Source: Panulirus ornatus (taxonomy: Eukaryota; Arthropoda; Malacostraca; Decapoda; Palinuridae). From it: DNA of 64,000 nt. The stretch's first letter is position 1. Every line of letters starts with the position of its first letter. A program made the position numbers and the translations under genes. Of this stretch, positions 1 through 10,938 are shown one piece after another. The notes beneath the pieces were generated by a model. The model was not told the DNA's origin. It saw only the letters and a program-made list of their open reading frames with translations, and did not search any database. The stretch spans positions 48,100,594 through 48,164,593 of the forward strand of contig NC_092230.1 in the NCBI RefSeq assembly GCF_036320965.1. Direction: 5' to 3'.

Positions 1-396
1 GTCTCCCGCGTTAGCAAGGTAGCACAAGGAAACAGATAAAGGAATGGCCCAACCCACCCACGTACACATGTATATACATACACGTCCACACACGCAAATA
101 TACACACCTATACATCTCAACGTATACATATATATATACACACACACAGACATATACATATATACACATGTACATAATTCATACTGTCTGCCTTCATTCA
201 TTCCCGTCGTCATCCCGCCACACATGAAATAACAACCCCCTCCCCCTGCATGTGCGTGAGGTAGTGCTAGGAAAAGACAACAAAGGCCACATTCGTTCTC
301 ACTCAGTCTCTAGCTGTGACGTATAATGCACCGAAACCACAGCTCCCTTTCCACATCTAGGCCCCACAGTACTTTCCATGGTTTACCCCAGACGCT
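1..396 (-). repeat. 3' tail of a LINE copy with SINE-like terminus and TA/CA microsatellite
   Basis: Read on the minus strand, this continues from the LINE coding remnant at 397-906. It holds an untranslated tail (about 230-396), a mixed (TATA/CACA) microsatellite (about 60-180) and a terminal block (1-50) whose plus-strand form GTTAGCAAGGTAGC is the reverse complement of the GCTACCTCGCTAAC motif that recurs through the window. The same order of pieces is seen in forward orientation at 12030-12750. No gene is visible. Confidence 0.6.
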
Positions 397-906
397 TCAC
401 ATGCCCTGGTTCAATCCATTAACAGCATGTTGACCCCGGTATACCACATCGTTCCAATTCACTCTATTCCTTGCAAGCCTTTCACCATCCTGCATGTTCA
501 GGCCCCGAGCACTCAAAATCTTTTTCACTCCATCTTTCCACCTCCAGTTTGGTCTCCCACTTCTGGTTCTCTCCACCTCTGACACGTATATCCTCTTGGT
601 CAATCTTTCCTCACTCATTCTCTCCATGTGACCAAACCATTTCAAAACACCCTCTTCTGCTCTCTCAACCACACTCTTTTTATTACCACACATCTCTCTT
701 ACCCTATTATTACTTACTCGATCAAACCACCTCACACCACATATTGTCCTCAGACATCTCATTTCCAGCACATCCACCCTCCTCCGCACAACTCTATCTA
801 TAGCCCACATCTCGCAACCATATAGCATTGTTGGAACCACTATTCCTTCAAACATACCCATTTTTGCTTTCCGAGATAATGTTCTCGAGTTCCACACATT
901 CTTCAA
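397..906 (-). mobile_element. RTE-like non-LTR retrotransposon, C-terminal end of reverse transcriptase ORF
   Basis: An uninterrupted 169-codon reading frame shows the region that follows the polymerase core in many arthropod LINEs. Visible motifs are VVPTMLYGCEMWAIDR, LEMRCLRTICGVRWFDRVSN and VLKWFGHMERMSEERLTKRI, then GRPNWRWKDGVKK. The endonuclease and the polymerase catalytic motifs are absent, so this is a 5'-truncated copy. It is the best preserved of about ten copies here. RTE-like is my best clade guess; the exact clade is uncertain. Confidence 0.8.
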
Positions 907-939
907 CGCTCCCAGAACTTTTGCCCCTCCCCCACCCTA

Positions 940-1142
940 TATTCACCATTTCCCGCATTAGTGAGGTAGTGTTAAGAACAGAGGACTTAGCCTGAGGGAA
1001 AAATCCTCATTTGGCCCACTTCTCTGTTCCTTCTTTGGAAAAGTAGAAACTGGAGAGGAGGATTTCCAGCCCTCCCCTATTAGTTGCCTTTGATGACACG
1101 CAGGGAATACTTGGGAAGTATTCTTTCTCCCTTATTCCCAGG
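940..1142 (-). repeat. Dispersed SINE-like repeat (family R1), inverted copy
   Basis: Contains TTTCCCGCATTAGTGAGGTA, then AACAGAGGACT, TCTCTGTTCCTTC, GGATTTCCAGCCCTCC and a block resembling GACACGCAGGGAATAC. The same ordered blocks occur in the opposite orientation at 6428-6660 and 12460-12570 and partly at 25555-25640. It has no coding potential. Confidence 0.65.
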
Positions 1143-1159
1143 GAATATGGGTGTATGAA

Positions 1160-1850
1160 TGTCCTGGGCACATTGAAGAATGTGTGGAAAGAGAGGTCAC
1201 TGTCAGTGAGGAGAAAAATGGAATGTTTGATGGTATAGTAGTCCTAATGGTGTTGTATGAATGCAAGGGATGGGCTGTAGATGAGAAAATAGAGAGGAGT
1301 TTGAATGTGTTGGAACTGAAATGTGTAAAGACAATATGTTATGTGAGGAAGGTTGATTTAGTAACAAATGATAAGTAAGAGAGACGTGTGGTAGTAAGAA
1401 GAGTAAGGTTGAGAGAGCTAGAGTGTTTGGTGGAATGGTTTGGACGTATGGAGAAGATGAGTAAGGAGAGGTGTTTGGTAGAATGGTTTGGACGTATGGA
1501 GAAGATGAGTAAGGAGAGGTTGACAAAGAGGGTATGTGTCAGAAGTGAAGGGGATAAGAAGGGGAGATTGAACTGGGCATGGAAGGATGGAGTGATCAAG
1601 GTTTTGATTGCTCAGGGCCTAAACATGGTGTAAGGTGTGTTTGGGATAGAGTAAATTGAAGCAATTTTGAAAACTGGGACTACTTGCTGTTAGTGAACTA
1701 GGGCATACAAGGCAGTCAAGGAAACTATTGAAAGGTTTGTGGTTTAAGTGCATTATACCTATCAGTTAGAGAGTGAATGGGAGCATTTGAAGGTGTTCAT
1801 CACTTGTTCCTGGCATTACCTTGCTAAAGCAGGACACCGAACTTGATTTT
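1160..1850 (+). mobile_element. Degenerate RTE-like LINE fragment with internal 48-bp duplication
   Basis: Plus-strand remnant of the family seen at 397-906. Two overlapping frames encode GMFDGIVVLMVLYECKGWAVD and then LVEWFGRMEKMSKERLTKRV. The WFGRMEKMSKER block is present twice in tandem (1424-1471 and 1472-1519), a local duplication. The fragment is frameshifted and ends in the usual 3' tail with TGGCATTACCTTGCTAAAGC near 1815-1835. Confidence 0.7.
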
Positions 1851-2293
1851 TTTTTTATTTTGTACTGAGCCTTCAGCTGTTTCCTGTAGTCTTTCAAGGG
1901 ATGGTGCTGTGATATGTTGATGTTTTTCTTCAAAAATGCCATTTTGATTCATTACTCACATTAATTCATTTATACCTTTCCAGTGTATCTTATTTCAGTG
2001 AAGTTCAGTTCATCCTCTTCGATAACATATTTTTATAACATCCATCTCCTAAGTTGGTTATACTTCCTTAATGTTGGGTTAGGTGTCCTTAAAGTTTTGC
2101 TGTGTTAGTGCTGTCTCCTGCGGTCTGTATGAGACCTGAGTTGGTGTGAGTTAATGAAACATGGGTTGGTTTGTCTGTAGACTTTAATTTCCAATAAAAT
2201 GTGGGTTAGTAAATTTGTTTTAAAGTCCTTGGATATGAATTAGATAAGAAGTAATTTTCGTAGTGAAGTAATAATTAACCTGTTTTGTTCAAG
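1851..2293. other. Intronic sequence, no recognised feature
   Basis: AT-rich sequence upstream of the CLUAP1-like exon. It ends in a T-rich tract and an AAG acceptor at 2291-2293. Nothing else was recognised. Confidence 0.4.
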
Positions 2294-2447
2294 GCCAGCC
2301 TGGCAGTTGGACTTTGATCGAGAAGAGGCACAGCTCTCCACAGTATGGGATGAGTATATCACCAGGCACAAAAACCTGGCTTATCTGGAGGAGCAGTTAG
2401 AGCAGCTGCAGCAGCAACACCACCACCAACTACAACAACAACATATG
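2294..2447 (+). CDS. CLUAP1: CLUAP1/IFT38-like internal exon (coiled-coil part)
   Basis: CLUAP1 (IFT38, qilin in flies) is an IFT-B subunit needed for cilium assembly. The exon opens after TTTTGTTCAAG and closes at ATG|GTAATTAC. Its 51 full codons read PAWQLDFDREEAQLSTVWDE, then YITRHKNLAYLEEQLEQ and a Q/H-rich run. From memory of the family, this lines up with the vertebrate stretch that starts RP, continues with an acidic EYEK-like part, and then has Y-x-x-Y/K-F-x-N-L-x-Y/F-LEQQL. The heptad pattern fits the family's coiled coil. It enters with one leading base and leaves in phase 0, matching the next exon. Another coiled-coil protein is possible; the NLxYLEEQL match is what decided the call. 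Confidence 0.6.
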
Positions 2448-2549
2448 GTAATTACCTTTCTCCAGTGTATCCAGTCCTTCTGGGGATCAATAATAAATAG
2501 TATTACCTTTGACTATATCTCTTCCCAAATTAAGATTACTTCTCTGTCT

Positions 2550-3060
2550 ATATCTCTGATGCCTGTTTCCTTCTGGAACTCCTTCAAAGGGGTGGCCATG
2601 GCAATAGAATCTCCTTAACTAGTGAACTTCATTGCCACCTCTTGGCCTTTTCTTTTACTGCTTCACCCTTAATATGCCACTGGCATAGGGCAAGTCTAGT
2701 GCAGCGTTTGCAAAGGCCCCTACTGACTACTTCTACCTGATGTTCCTACCTTCTACTTTTATCTATTGCTTCTAAATTTTTGCCAAAAGGCAGGGCTGGC
2801 ACATAGCACTCACCACAGGGAAATCTAGAGTTAGAAAGAGCTGTGTGTTTTTAAGTGTTGTCAAGTGTTATGTGTGATAGGGAGAGATTGTATGTTTGTG
2901 AACAGAATGAGGGTGAGGCAGAAAGAGAAGAAGTGCTGATTCTCTATGCAGCTGTCACTAACCCTCCTGTTACTCAGGCAGGTGGTACTGGTAATATACC
3001 TCTCTGGTTGTTGGCTGCCTACCAACTAGTGCCCACTTCACAGATCTTTCATTAGTTCTT
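2550..3060 (+). repeat. Dispersed ~0.5-kb interspersed repeat (family R3)
   Basis: Starts with TGGAACTCCTTCAAAGGGGT and GGCCATGGCAATAGA, passes through ATGCCACTGGCATAGGGCAA and ATTTTTGCCAAAAGGCAGGG, and continues to about 3060. A second copy lies inverted at 14935-15530. Shorter pieces lie at 7855-8010 and 34105-34165. No credible ORF is present. It lies in the intron between the two CLUAP1-like exons. The family type (SINE or MITE) is not determined. Confidence 0.6.
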
Positions 3061-4214
3061 ATCTGTGAAGCAGGGATAAGACTTTTATTTTTATTCGGGT
3101 TCGGTGAGAGAATGCACCTTATAGACGGGGTGGCCACTTGAGACAGATGGAGGAGAGCAGAGGAGCAAGACGGGGAGAGGCAGCAGGACAGGGCACTACA
3201 GGAGGGATAATGAAAAGCAGAAGGTAGGAAGAGGGAGGAAGGGAGAACCAGCGTCCCTCCCGCTGGCAATAACATTAACATTCCCCTCAGCTGCCTCATG
3301 GGGGGCAGGGAGCAGCAGAGAGGGCTTCGTGGGGTCTCAGGGAGCGGAGGAAGTAGGGTGAGTTGTGGGCTGATGGAAATCGGCAACCATGTTGGTTATG
3401 CAGTGGTTTGGATAAGAAGTCTACTCCTGTTACAACCAACCTCCAGCTAGAAATTAAAAACTGATTCCTGCCTCATTTTTCAGCAGCTTATACCTACATA
3501 GTCCCACTTACCCAAATCAACATGACAAAATATATACACTCCAAAATTACTTTCTGGGCTGTAGAGTTTTTAACCTCTCATGCTAATTTAAGTGCTCTAT
3601 TTCTTTGATTTTACTTAGTGTTTCTGAATTCTTTCTACATTTCTAATTTCTCTTTGTCTTAATGGTAAGCTTATAATTCAGATGTATTCAAATTTGCTTT
3701 ATATGTATTGAACAGCTACTTTATTAGTGTTTTACATCATAGTGAAAATTCTTTTCACTCCTTTCATTACTCAACCAGAGTAATGGCTTTTTATCAGTGT
3801 TTTTCTTATTCCAGTTTCCCTGAGTCTTTAAATTTCTCTTTTATAAATTTTTTCTATTTTCCCATTTATAAAGTGTAAACATAATTTTCAGTATCCTCCT
3901 TAACTCAGCTGTTCAAATTTCACTTCATTAAATCCTTCTTTACCCATGTGTATCATATCCAGGTCATTTTGTATACTCTCCCCAACATACGTCTGAGTTC
4001 TGATCTAACTGACCGTTCGGACCTCGAAATGGACATAAGTCGAAGTCGGTTGTATGTCAGCATGGCATGTAGAATTCATATACCTGTACAACATTCTTTC
4101 ATCCAACTCAATATCTGTCGTGATCATCTCATTTTTATTAACCAGCTTTATTATATGATTCTCTAAGATTCTTTAGTTCATATTTCATCATTTTTATTTT
4201 TTTACGTTATGCAA
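3061..4214. other. CLUAP1-like intron, no recognised feature
   Basis: A purine-rich stretch (about 3120-3380) is followed by AT-rich sequence. Short frames occur on both strands but none has recognisable domains or matched splice sites. Confidence 0.4.
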
Positions 4215-4500
4215 GTTATAATGTGATTATCTCATGCAAGGGATAGAGCAAATTGGAGCAACTTGGGTTACAGGGGACAACATGCTGTCATTGGGCTGAA
4301 CCAAGGAATATGAAGTAGTAGGGAGAAACCATAGAAAAATCTGTGGGGCTTGGTTTTATATAGGGGGCCCTGGTTTTAGTGTATTATACATAACAGCTAG
4401 GGAATGGGTGAGAGCAAATGAAGCCATTTCTTCATCTGTTCCTGGCACTACCTTGCTGATGCAGGAAATGGCAAACATATGAAAAAAATTATAAATGGTA
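4215..4500 (+). mobile_element. 3'-end fragment of RTE-like LINE
   Basis: Carries the 3' terminal blocks shared with the other copies: GGGATAGAGCAAATTGGAGC, GGGGACAACATGCTGTCA, then TGGGGCTTGGTTTTATATAG, ACAGCTAGGGAATGGGTGAG and the terminal CTGGCACTACCTTGCTGATG near 4443-4462, followed by an A-run. Confidence 0.65.
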
Positions 4501-4726
4501 TCACTTATACTTTCTTATCTTTTCAGATTACAAACATAATGGGGAAAATGGCAGGAAACTTAATGTGACTTATTAACACATGCCATCTTTCATTGCTGAG
4601 ACCTGAGAGCCCCTGCAGTTGGCCATGTGTGACTGATGTGTTTAAGGGAATGTGTTTACAGAGAGATTCACATTTAACTATACATTTCATAAAATGTATT
4701 GTATTTATTTGACATACATTTTACAG

Positions 4727-4820
4727 GATGCAGCATCAAAGAAAGGTATAAATGCAGCCACAAGTGGTCAATCACTCTCAGGAATCATGAAATCCAACAT
4801 CATAAAGGGCCAGGAAGCAA
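4727..4820 (+). CDS. CLUAP1: Second CLUAP1-like exon
   Basis: Preceded by CATACATTTTACAG and followed by GTACGTTCTG. It starts in phase 0, as the exon at 2294-2447 requires, and stays open for 31 codons (DAASKKGINAATSGQSLSGI, then MKSNIIKGQEA), leaving in phase 1. This part is not conserved enough to recognise alone. In the family, the coiled coil is followed by a low-complexity acidic tail, so a variable sequence is expected. No convincing following exon was found on this strand. Confidence 0.5.
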
Positions 4821-5763
4821 GTACGTTCTGATTGTTTCTTTCTGATTTGTCTTTAGTTGCATTAGCAGTTCATCAGAATATTTGTAAAATATTGCTTCTT
4901 AATATTCTTTTAACAGTTCCATAATATGTTCGTAGATGTTGACTCAGCAAAACAAAAATACTTCAAATACAGTCTCTCCTCATTATGTTCAGAACTTAGT
5001 TCTTTGTACCATCATTAAACCCCTTCCACCCATACCACTTTATTACCATCCATAAATCTTAAGCAAAATAAACATTTACACCTTTGAACTGTAGCAACCT
5101 ATACTTACAGATCTCCCTACCCCAACCAACTTAGCATCAACTAAACACACACACACACTGTAATGAAAGACAGCACAAAGTAACATCTCTTCTTCTTCAC
5201 ATAGTTAGCAAGGTATGTGGTAGGATCTAGCACTGTAGTCATGTTCATATCTTCAAGGTGTACAAAGACTAATTAGTTCCCATTCAAGAGTGTCTTGCAC
5301 AGCCTTGGGATGCCCCTTACAGGATGTGTAGTGTTTCTTACTGGTTCATTCCTTGTACTTCTTGAAGATATGAACAACATAAAAGTGCTTGGATGTTTGT
5401 TTCATTTTCCTTTTGCTACCAGTAAGCAGTAAAGGTAGTAAAAACAAAAATGTGCAGATTTTATGAAGTAGCCCAGTTACATTGGTTTTAATTTTTATTC
5501 TTTTTACCTTTACCACAAATAAGGGAGGGTGAATTTTTGTTAGGAAAGTTTATTCAATCTTTTCAACAACAAAAAATACACCATGAATTTTACCGACTAA
5601 CTAAAGTTAACAAATGAAGACTATTGTCCTAATTAAGATTCAGAGACAACCAGTCTTAATTCACTAGTTTAAATCCATACAGGCTGGTAAGAGAACAGGG
5701 AGATTCATACAGAAATGTTTGTAAGTAAGAAGTACATTCAGTATGTTACTAAAAAATAAGTAC
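4821..5763. other. Non-coding stretch with a short inverted repeat
   Basis: No exon was recognised. CATGTTCATATCTTCAAGG near 5241-5259 is matched by an inverted copy near 5355-5378 (CTTGAAGATATGAACAACAT), giving arms of about 25 bases around an 85-base spacer. It may be a small hairpin element. Confidence 0.35.
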
Positions 5764-5886
5764 CTGGAGGATTTGGTTTAATGTATATGGTTGCCTCGTC
5801 CTTCTCACTGATGTCATTTACACTGATATCACTAATATCCCCAGAAGTCTTACTACATTCACTATTACTTCTCTTTGTGTCAGGAG
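5764..5886 (-). CDS. Possible internal exon, unknown protein
   Basis: On the minus strand an open frame includes TKRSNSECSKTSGDISDISV, then NDISEKDEATIYIKPNPP, and runs into CCTCCAG|GTACTTATT, a good 5' splice site. The acceptor is weak (…TTTGGCTGGAG). The composition (acidic, serine-rich) is unlike the surrounding AT-rich DNA. The protein is not recognised. It lies opposite in strand to the CLUAP1-like exons and downstream of TRAPPC5 on the same strand, so it would belong to another gene or be a chance frame. Confidence 0.25.
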
Positions 5887-6427
5887 CTCCAGCCAAAAAC
5901 ATGAAGCCTCCATGAATGGCCATGAATGAAACATAAAAAAGGGGCAAAAAAAGAAAGGAAATAAAAAAAAATCAGTTTTTGAGGAGTTGCAAAACATACT
6001 CTTTAAAAAGGGACGGCCATATTTGCCAAGAAAAATAGGTGAGGAGTTCCAAAACCAATACAGAGAAAGAAACAGACATTACAGTGGCCCACGTTTGAAT
6101 TGCTTCATTTTTATTGTATAAATCAATTCTTTATTATTTAACCTTAGGCAATCAGGACTTGACAAAAATTTATTGGTATTGATGCAGTAACAAAATAGCA
6201 TTCAGTGAAAAACAGCAAAATGAAAACAGCACAAGTGCACAACATAAAGTAAGCAGTACATGGCAGAATCTAGGGGTAGGGGTAAAGATGCACACGTGAT
6301 TGGCTGGAAGGTATAGTTAACTTCACATGCTCCTGTTTTATCTAATCTCTTGGTAAGTCAATAAGGGATCGTATAGTTATGTGCCAGTTCAGTGTTCCTA
6401 ATATTTTTGTTCATGAAAAAAAAATAT

Positions 6428-6660
6428 ATATCTCTGGGGATAGGGGATTAAGAATACTTCCCACGTATTCCCTGCGTGTCGTAGAAGGCGACTAAAAGGG
6501 GAGGGAGCAGGGGGCTGGAAATCCTCCCCTCTCGTTTTTTTCTTTTTTTTTTAATTTTCCAAAAGAAGGAACAGAGGGGGGCCAGGTGAGGATATTCCAA
6601 AAAAAGCCCAGTCCTCTGTTCTTAACGCTACCTCGCTAACGCGGGAAATGGCGAATAGTT
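6428..6660 (+). repeat. Dispersed SINE-like repeat (family R1), full forward copy
   Basis: Ordered blocks are TATCTCTGGGGATAGGGGAT, CCCTGCGTGTCGTAGAAGGC, GGAAATCCTCCCCTC, a T-rich run, AAGAAGGAACAGAG, CAGTCCTCTGTTCTTAACGC and a terminal CTACCTCGCTAACGCGGGAA followed by ATGGCGAATAG and an A-rich tail. It shares all blocks with the inverted copy at 940-1142 and the 3' half with 12460-12570. Confidence 0.7.
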
Positions 6661-6669
6661 TAAAAGAAA

Positions 6670-6990
6670 AAGAAAGAATATCAACTGACTGTTATATTTC
6701 TTTCTTGTATCTCCCCTGATGATGTGATTTTTACACGAAAGTGCACTTAGGAACTTATCGTGTTTCATTTTCCCCGTGGACTCATAGGGGTGTCTTGTTC
6801 ACATGCAAAATTGTGATCCTTTCCAACATGTATACATATGTATGTTGGAAAGGATCACAATTTTGCGCGTGATCAAGATATTCCTATGAGTCCACAGGGA
6901 AAATGAAACACGATAAGTTCCTAAGTGCACTTTCGTGTAATAATGAAACTTTTCGTGTTTCATTTTCCCCGTGGACTCATAGGAATACAT
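6670..6990. mobile_element. Palindromic terminal sequence, probably from a Penelope-like element
   Basis: Two arms of about 99 bases (6731-6829 and 6842-6940) are near-perfect inverted copies around a loop of about 12 bases. A third partial copy follows at 6950-6990 (TTTCATTTTCCCCGTGGACT). The left end reads CTGATGATGTG…CACGAAA, which resembles the CUGAUGA…GAAA core of hammerhead ribozymes known from the terminal repeats of Penelope-like retroelements. One base is extra between core and stem, so an active ribozyme is not shown. There is no protein coding. Confidence 0.45.
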
Positions 6991-7135
6991 ATGTATACAT
7001 TGAAATGTATTGGTATGTATATGTGCATGTGTGGACGTGTATGTATATACATGTGTATGTGGGTGGGTTGGGCCATTCTTTCATCTGTTTCCTTGCACTA
7101 CCTCGCTGAAGCGGGAGACAGCGACAAAGTATAAT
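6991..7135 (+). repeat. SINE-like terminus (family R2) with GT/AT microsatellite
   Basis: TGAAATGTATTGGTATGTAT and a (TATG/TGTG) microsatellite lead into GGGTTGGGCCATTCTTTCAT, CTGTTTCCTTGCACTACCTC and GCGGGAGACAGCGAC. The same block occurs at 12600-12750 and, inverted, at 1-60. Confidence 0.6.
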
Positions 7136-7149
7136 AATAATGAAATTCA

Positions 7150-8660
7150 TATACAAAATACTTAAAGAAACAGAAGGAGTTGTATGTAGCGAATATGTTT
7201 CAGGAGAAAGTACATGATTAGAGTTGTATGTAGCAAATATGTTTCAGGAGAAAGTACATGATAAGATTGATATTGAAGCTCTGTTGGAGGTGCTTCAAAT
7301 AAATTGTGTAGGATGAAAGCTAATAAAAGCAGTAACGAGTTTGTATCAAGAAAGCACAGTGTGTATGCAAGTAGAATGGAGTAGGGTTAGTAGTTCTTGA
7401 TGAAGCTGGGTCTACAGCTGGAAAGTGTGATGTTACCATGACTGCTTAATCTGTTTATGGATAGGGTGGTAAGGGACACAAATGCAAGAGTTTGGGAGAA
7501 AGGAGCAGGATTGTATTCTGTTGGTGTGTGGAAGGTGAGTCAGTTGTTGTTTGCTGATGGCAAATTTGAGCAAGAAACTGCAAAACTTGTTGTCTTAGTT
7601 TGGAAGAATATGAAAGAAAAATTTTGAGAGTAAATTTGACCACAAGCATGGTTATCAGGCTTATCTATGAAAAGAATCAGGTTATTTAGTGTTCGTTAGA
7701 TTAGCAATGAAGAGTCAGGTTATTCAGAGTGAGTTAGAGAGAACTCAGAGGAAGTGGAGTGTTTTAGATACCTGGGAATGGTTTTGGCAGTGAATGGGAT
7801 CATGGGAGCTGAAGTGAGCCACTGGGTAGGTTAAGGGGCAAAGGTATTTGCAAACACAGCAATAAACTTGCCCTCTGCAAGTGGCCTGTTTAGGGTGAGG
7901 CTCTAAAGACTAAGAAGTGGCACTAGTTATAGAGAATCTATTGCAGTGCCCATCTCCTAGAAGGAGTTCCAGAAGGAAATAGGCATCAGAAACATAGATA
8001 GATATATAGGGGGGGCAAAGATATTGGGCACACTGAGGAGCATGTGGAAAGAAAGGTCACTGTCTTCAGGGGCAAAGATGGGCATGTTTGATGGAATTGT
8101 AGTCCTGTTGGTACTATAAGGATGGAGGGTGTGAGTCTTGCATAAAAAATGTAAAGAACTAGTTGATTGTGTTTGAAATTAAATCTCACGACAACAGTGG
8201 TGTTAGGAGCATTGACTGAATGAGAAAAAATAAGGTAAGAAGAGTGGTAGTCAGAGGAGTATGTATGAGACAGCTGAGGAGAATTTGTTGGACATACTAA
8301 GAGGATGATTAAGAAATGGATGACCACGTGGATAAACATGTCAGAAGTGAAAGGAACAAGGAAAAGGGGGAACCAAGGAGGTGGTGGAAAGATGGCATGA
8401 ATGATACTTTTGAACGCTCAGGGCCTGAACATGCAGGAGGATGCATGGCATGTGGTTTACAGGGATCAATGTACTGAAGTAGGGCATATGAAATGGTTGG
8501 GGAAACCACAGAGGGGTCTGTGTGGCCTGGTTGTGGATAGGGGCTTTGGTTTCACTGCATTATACCTGAAAGCTAGAGAGTGGATGCAAAAGAATGAGAC
8601 CATTCTTCATCTGTTCCAGGGGTGCTACCTTGCTTATGCGAAAAATGGTAAACAAGAAAA
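7150..8660 (+). mobile_element. Degenerate RTE-like LINE, mid-RT to 3' end
   Basis: Recognisable blocks in order: a 45-base tandem duplication (about 7165-7262), the region leading to the polymerase core, a damaged core LLFADG in place of FADD (near 7550), EFGRIYE-like sequence, the post-RT region (7985-8340), and the 3' tail with GGGCCTGAACATGCAGGAGG and CATCTGTTCCAGGGGTGCTA. Many frameshifts and stops are present. A piece of repeat R3 seems to be inserted at 7855-8010. It is the longest remnant on this strand and is not functional. Confidence 0.65.
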
Positions 8661-9864
8661 AATTAAAACGAATCAGAACTGATAGGAGGCCTCTGGTTTC
8701 AGTGCATTATACATGATTGCTAGAGTGGATGTGAACAAATGGGTCCATTCTTCAAATGTTTCTGGTGCTACCTCATTATGTAGAAGGCTAACAAGCATGA
8801 AAAACTCAGAAAATAGATAGGAGGATAAGACATAAAACCCACAAAGGGCTTGTACATAAATTGTTAGGAGTTGAAAACCCAACACACACAAATAATACAT
8901 TACAGTATTTGCCTCTAAACAGGTGACATCTATACCTGTTATCATAGAGGTATCATACTTATGATTAGTAATGAGGTCATATAATTTACAGATGGGGATA
9001 AGAGGTGAATATTACCAATACCTTTTTTCAATACGTAAATAGACATTTAATTTTGTCCCCCATGATTAGACTATGAATGAAGGGGAATGCAGGAATGAAA
9101 CATGATATTCAAGAAACATTAAAGATGGAGATAAAAAATATTAAACAGGTTAGATTTTGATTTGCAAAACATTAAGAATCTTGTGACCCCCAGATGCTCA
9201 TATATCCTGGACTGGTATGAATTCCTATGTATGGGAGCAAGGGAAGAATATTCACAGCAAATGTACAATTCTGATGCCTAAGAGAGCTTTAACAACCAAA
9301 CTTGTGACTAAAAAATCTGAAAGGCAACAGGAGATTGTCATTTAGTGCAATATTAAATTTACCTACTTTTTCTAAGCATTACTCTCCATATAATCCAGAG
9401 AAGCATAAGTGCCCCTAATCTCTACAAAATGTCCAAAAATGAATACAAAATTGTCACTATTACTAACATTGATAACTCAATCTACATAAGATTGATTTTG
9501 CATATCTGGGTCTCTGACTTTCAGTCTATTACTGCACATGGACAATCCATCCCCTTGCTGCCCACCTACCCCTGTCATTGAGATGATTTACATATGTAGG
9601 TAGAAAGAAGCAAGCAGTACCACCAAGTACATAGCACTGGAGCTACTGAATGAACTCACATTTACATGTTCAAAAAGTAAAACCTAAAGTGCACTCATTA
9701 AGAATTCTGCAGATTATGGATAATATAAGAAAACAGTAAAAATGTATTTATTAAACTTTAACATCCACTAAATAATTCAAACTATTCTAATAATGAGGAA
9801 AACTTGTTACAAGGCAACATATCTCACCTTAGATTATGATACAGAAAACATCGGCAGTGTAGCC
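8661..9864. other. LINE tail scrap then non-coding DNA
   Basis: 8680-8800 repeats the LINE 3' tail (TTTCAGTGCATTATACATGA, TTTCTGGTGCTACCTCATTA). From about 8950 to 9864 the DNA is AT-rich and I see no gene or repeat. Confidence 0.4.
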
Positions 9865-10040
9865 TGTAGATTTTCCCAGCCACTTGACAATTTAGAGTGT
9901 AGGTTCAGTTCTCCATGCTACTTGACAGCTTAGATTGTAGGTTCAGTTCCCCATGCTACTTGACAGCTTAGACTGTAGGTTCAGTTCTCCATGCTACTTG
10001 ACAGCTTAGACTGTATGTTCAGTTCTCCATGCTATTTGAT
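9865..10040. repeat. 38-bp tandem repeat, about 4 copies
   Basis: Units share TGTAGGTTCAGTTCTCCATG and CTACTTGACAGCTTAGA. They lie just downstream of the TRAPPC5 stop codon on its transcribed strand. Confidence 0.8.
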
Positions 10041-10839
10041 ATTTTTTTCAGTCATATGCTGATTTCTTTCGCTTTCAACAACCTCATACAAAATTTGTAA
10101 CATGAAAAATATTAAGAACAAGAAAACATGAATATTTTCTTTTTTCTACTACCATTTTCTCTTCTACAGCTTAGAATGAGCAAATGTAGTTATATTACAA
10201 TTTGTCTTTATCTATATCATACTACATCAATACCTATCCACACTGTGTATAGTGCATGTTTGAGGCAGGGTGGTCCATAAAAATCTACCTCAGATATATC
10301 AAATATCTTCAGACCTTCAAGAGCTGATGGCCTAACAAGAATGGTCAAAATATATCCTTTCTGCATGCTGAGGTGACAATCACAAGTGAGGCAATTGCCA
10401 TGTGCCTCCACTAATCAATATGAAAGTGAAACAAAAAGTAATTCCCTTAAAATAATATCAAGGAGTATGGAAAATAAAGGAACATAGAGAGACAGAAGAG
10501 GAAGTATGAACATATACCCTCCTTGTAAAACAGCAAAATCTGGAAGTTTGAGTGGATTATGAAAATACGCAATACACCAAAAACAGTGCTGCAACATGAA
10601 CGTGAACAGCAGTTTTTCCAAAGATGATCAAAATCATCTGCTGCTACCTCAGGTAACAATTCAGTTTTATATGACCAAAACAGCTGTGGCAATTTTTAAC
10701 ATCACTTATTGCTCATCAGCTTTACATGTCAGAAACACTGACAATACATTTCTAGATGGAAGAACAATGTCCTTCCCTGCTCTCCCAATACTACAAGAGT
10801 AATTCTACCACTGTAACCATTGTCACCTCGTTTACAAAA
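10041..10839. other. TRAPPC5 3' flank, probably including its 3' UTR
   Basis: AT-rich with short frames on both strands but no domain or splice evidence. It lies directly 3' of the TRAPPC5 stop. A TTTATT on the plus strand near 9743 (AATAAA on minus) is a possible distant polyadenylation signal. Confidence 0.35.
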
Positions 10840-10938
10840 TCACCGTCCTTCTAGCTGCTTGTCACGGGTCAATACACCATCATCGAACTTGATCATGAAT
10901 GTTGTTCCTTTGTGCCAAAGAGCTGTCACCTTTGCTGG
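10840..10938 (-). CDS. TRAPPC5: TRAPPC5 coding exon 4 (C-terminus, stop)
   Basis: Acceptor CATTCTTTCCAG, then codons PAKVTALWHKGTTFMIKF, DDGVLTRDKQLEGR and TGA at 10840-10842. The residues match the end of the family closely. It enters in phase 0 from exon 3. Confidence 0.95.
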   Translation of the reverse strand, partial: PAKVTALWHKGTTFMIKFDDGVLTRDKQLEGR

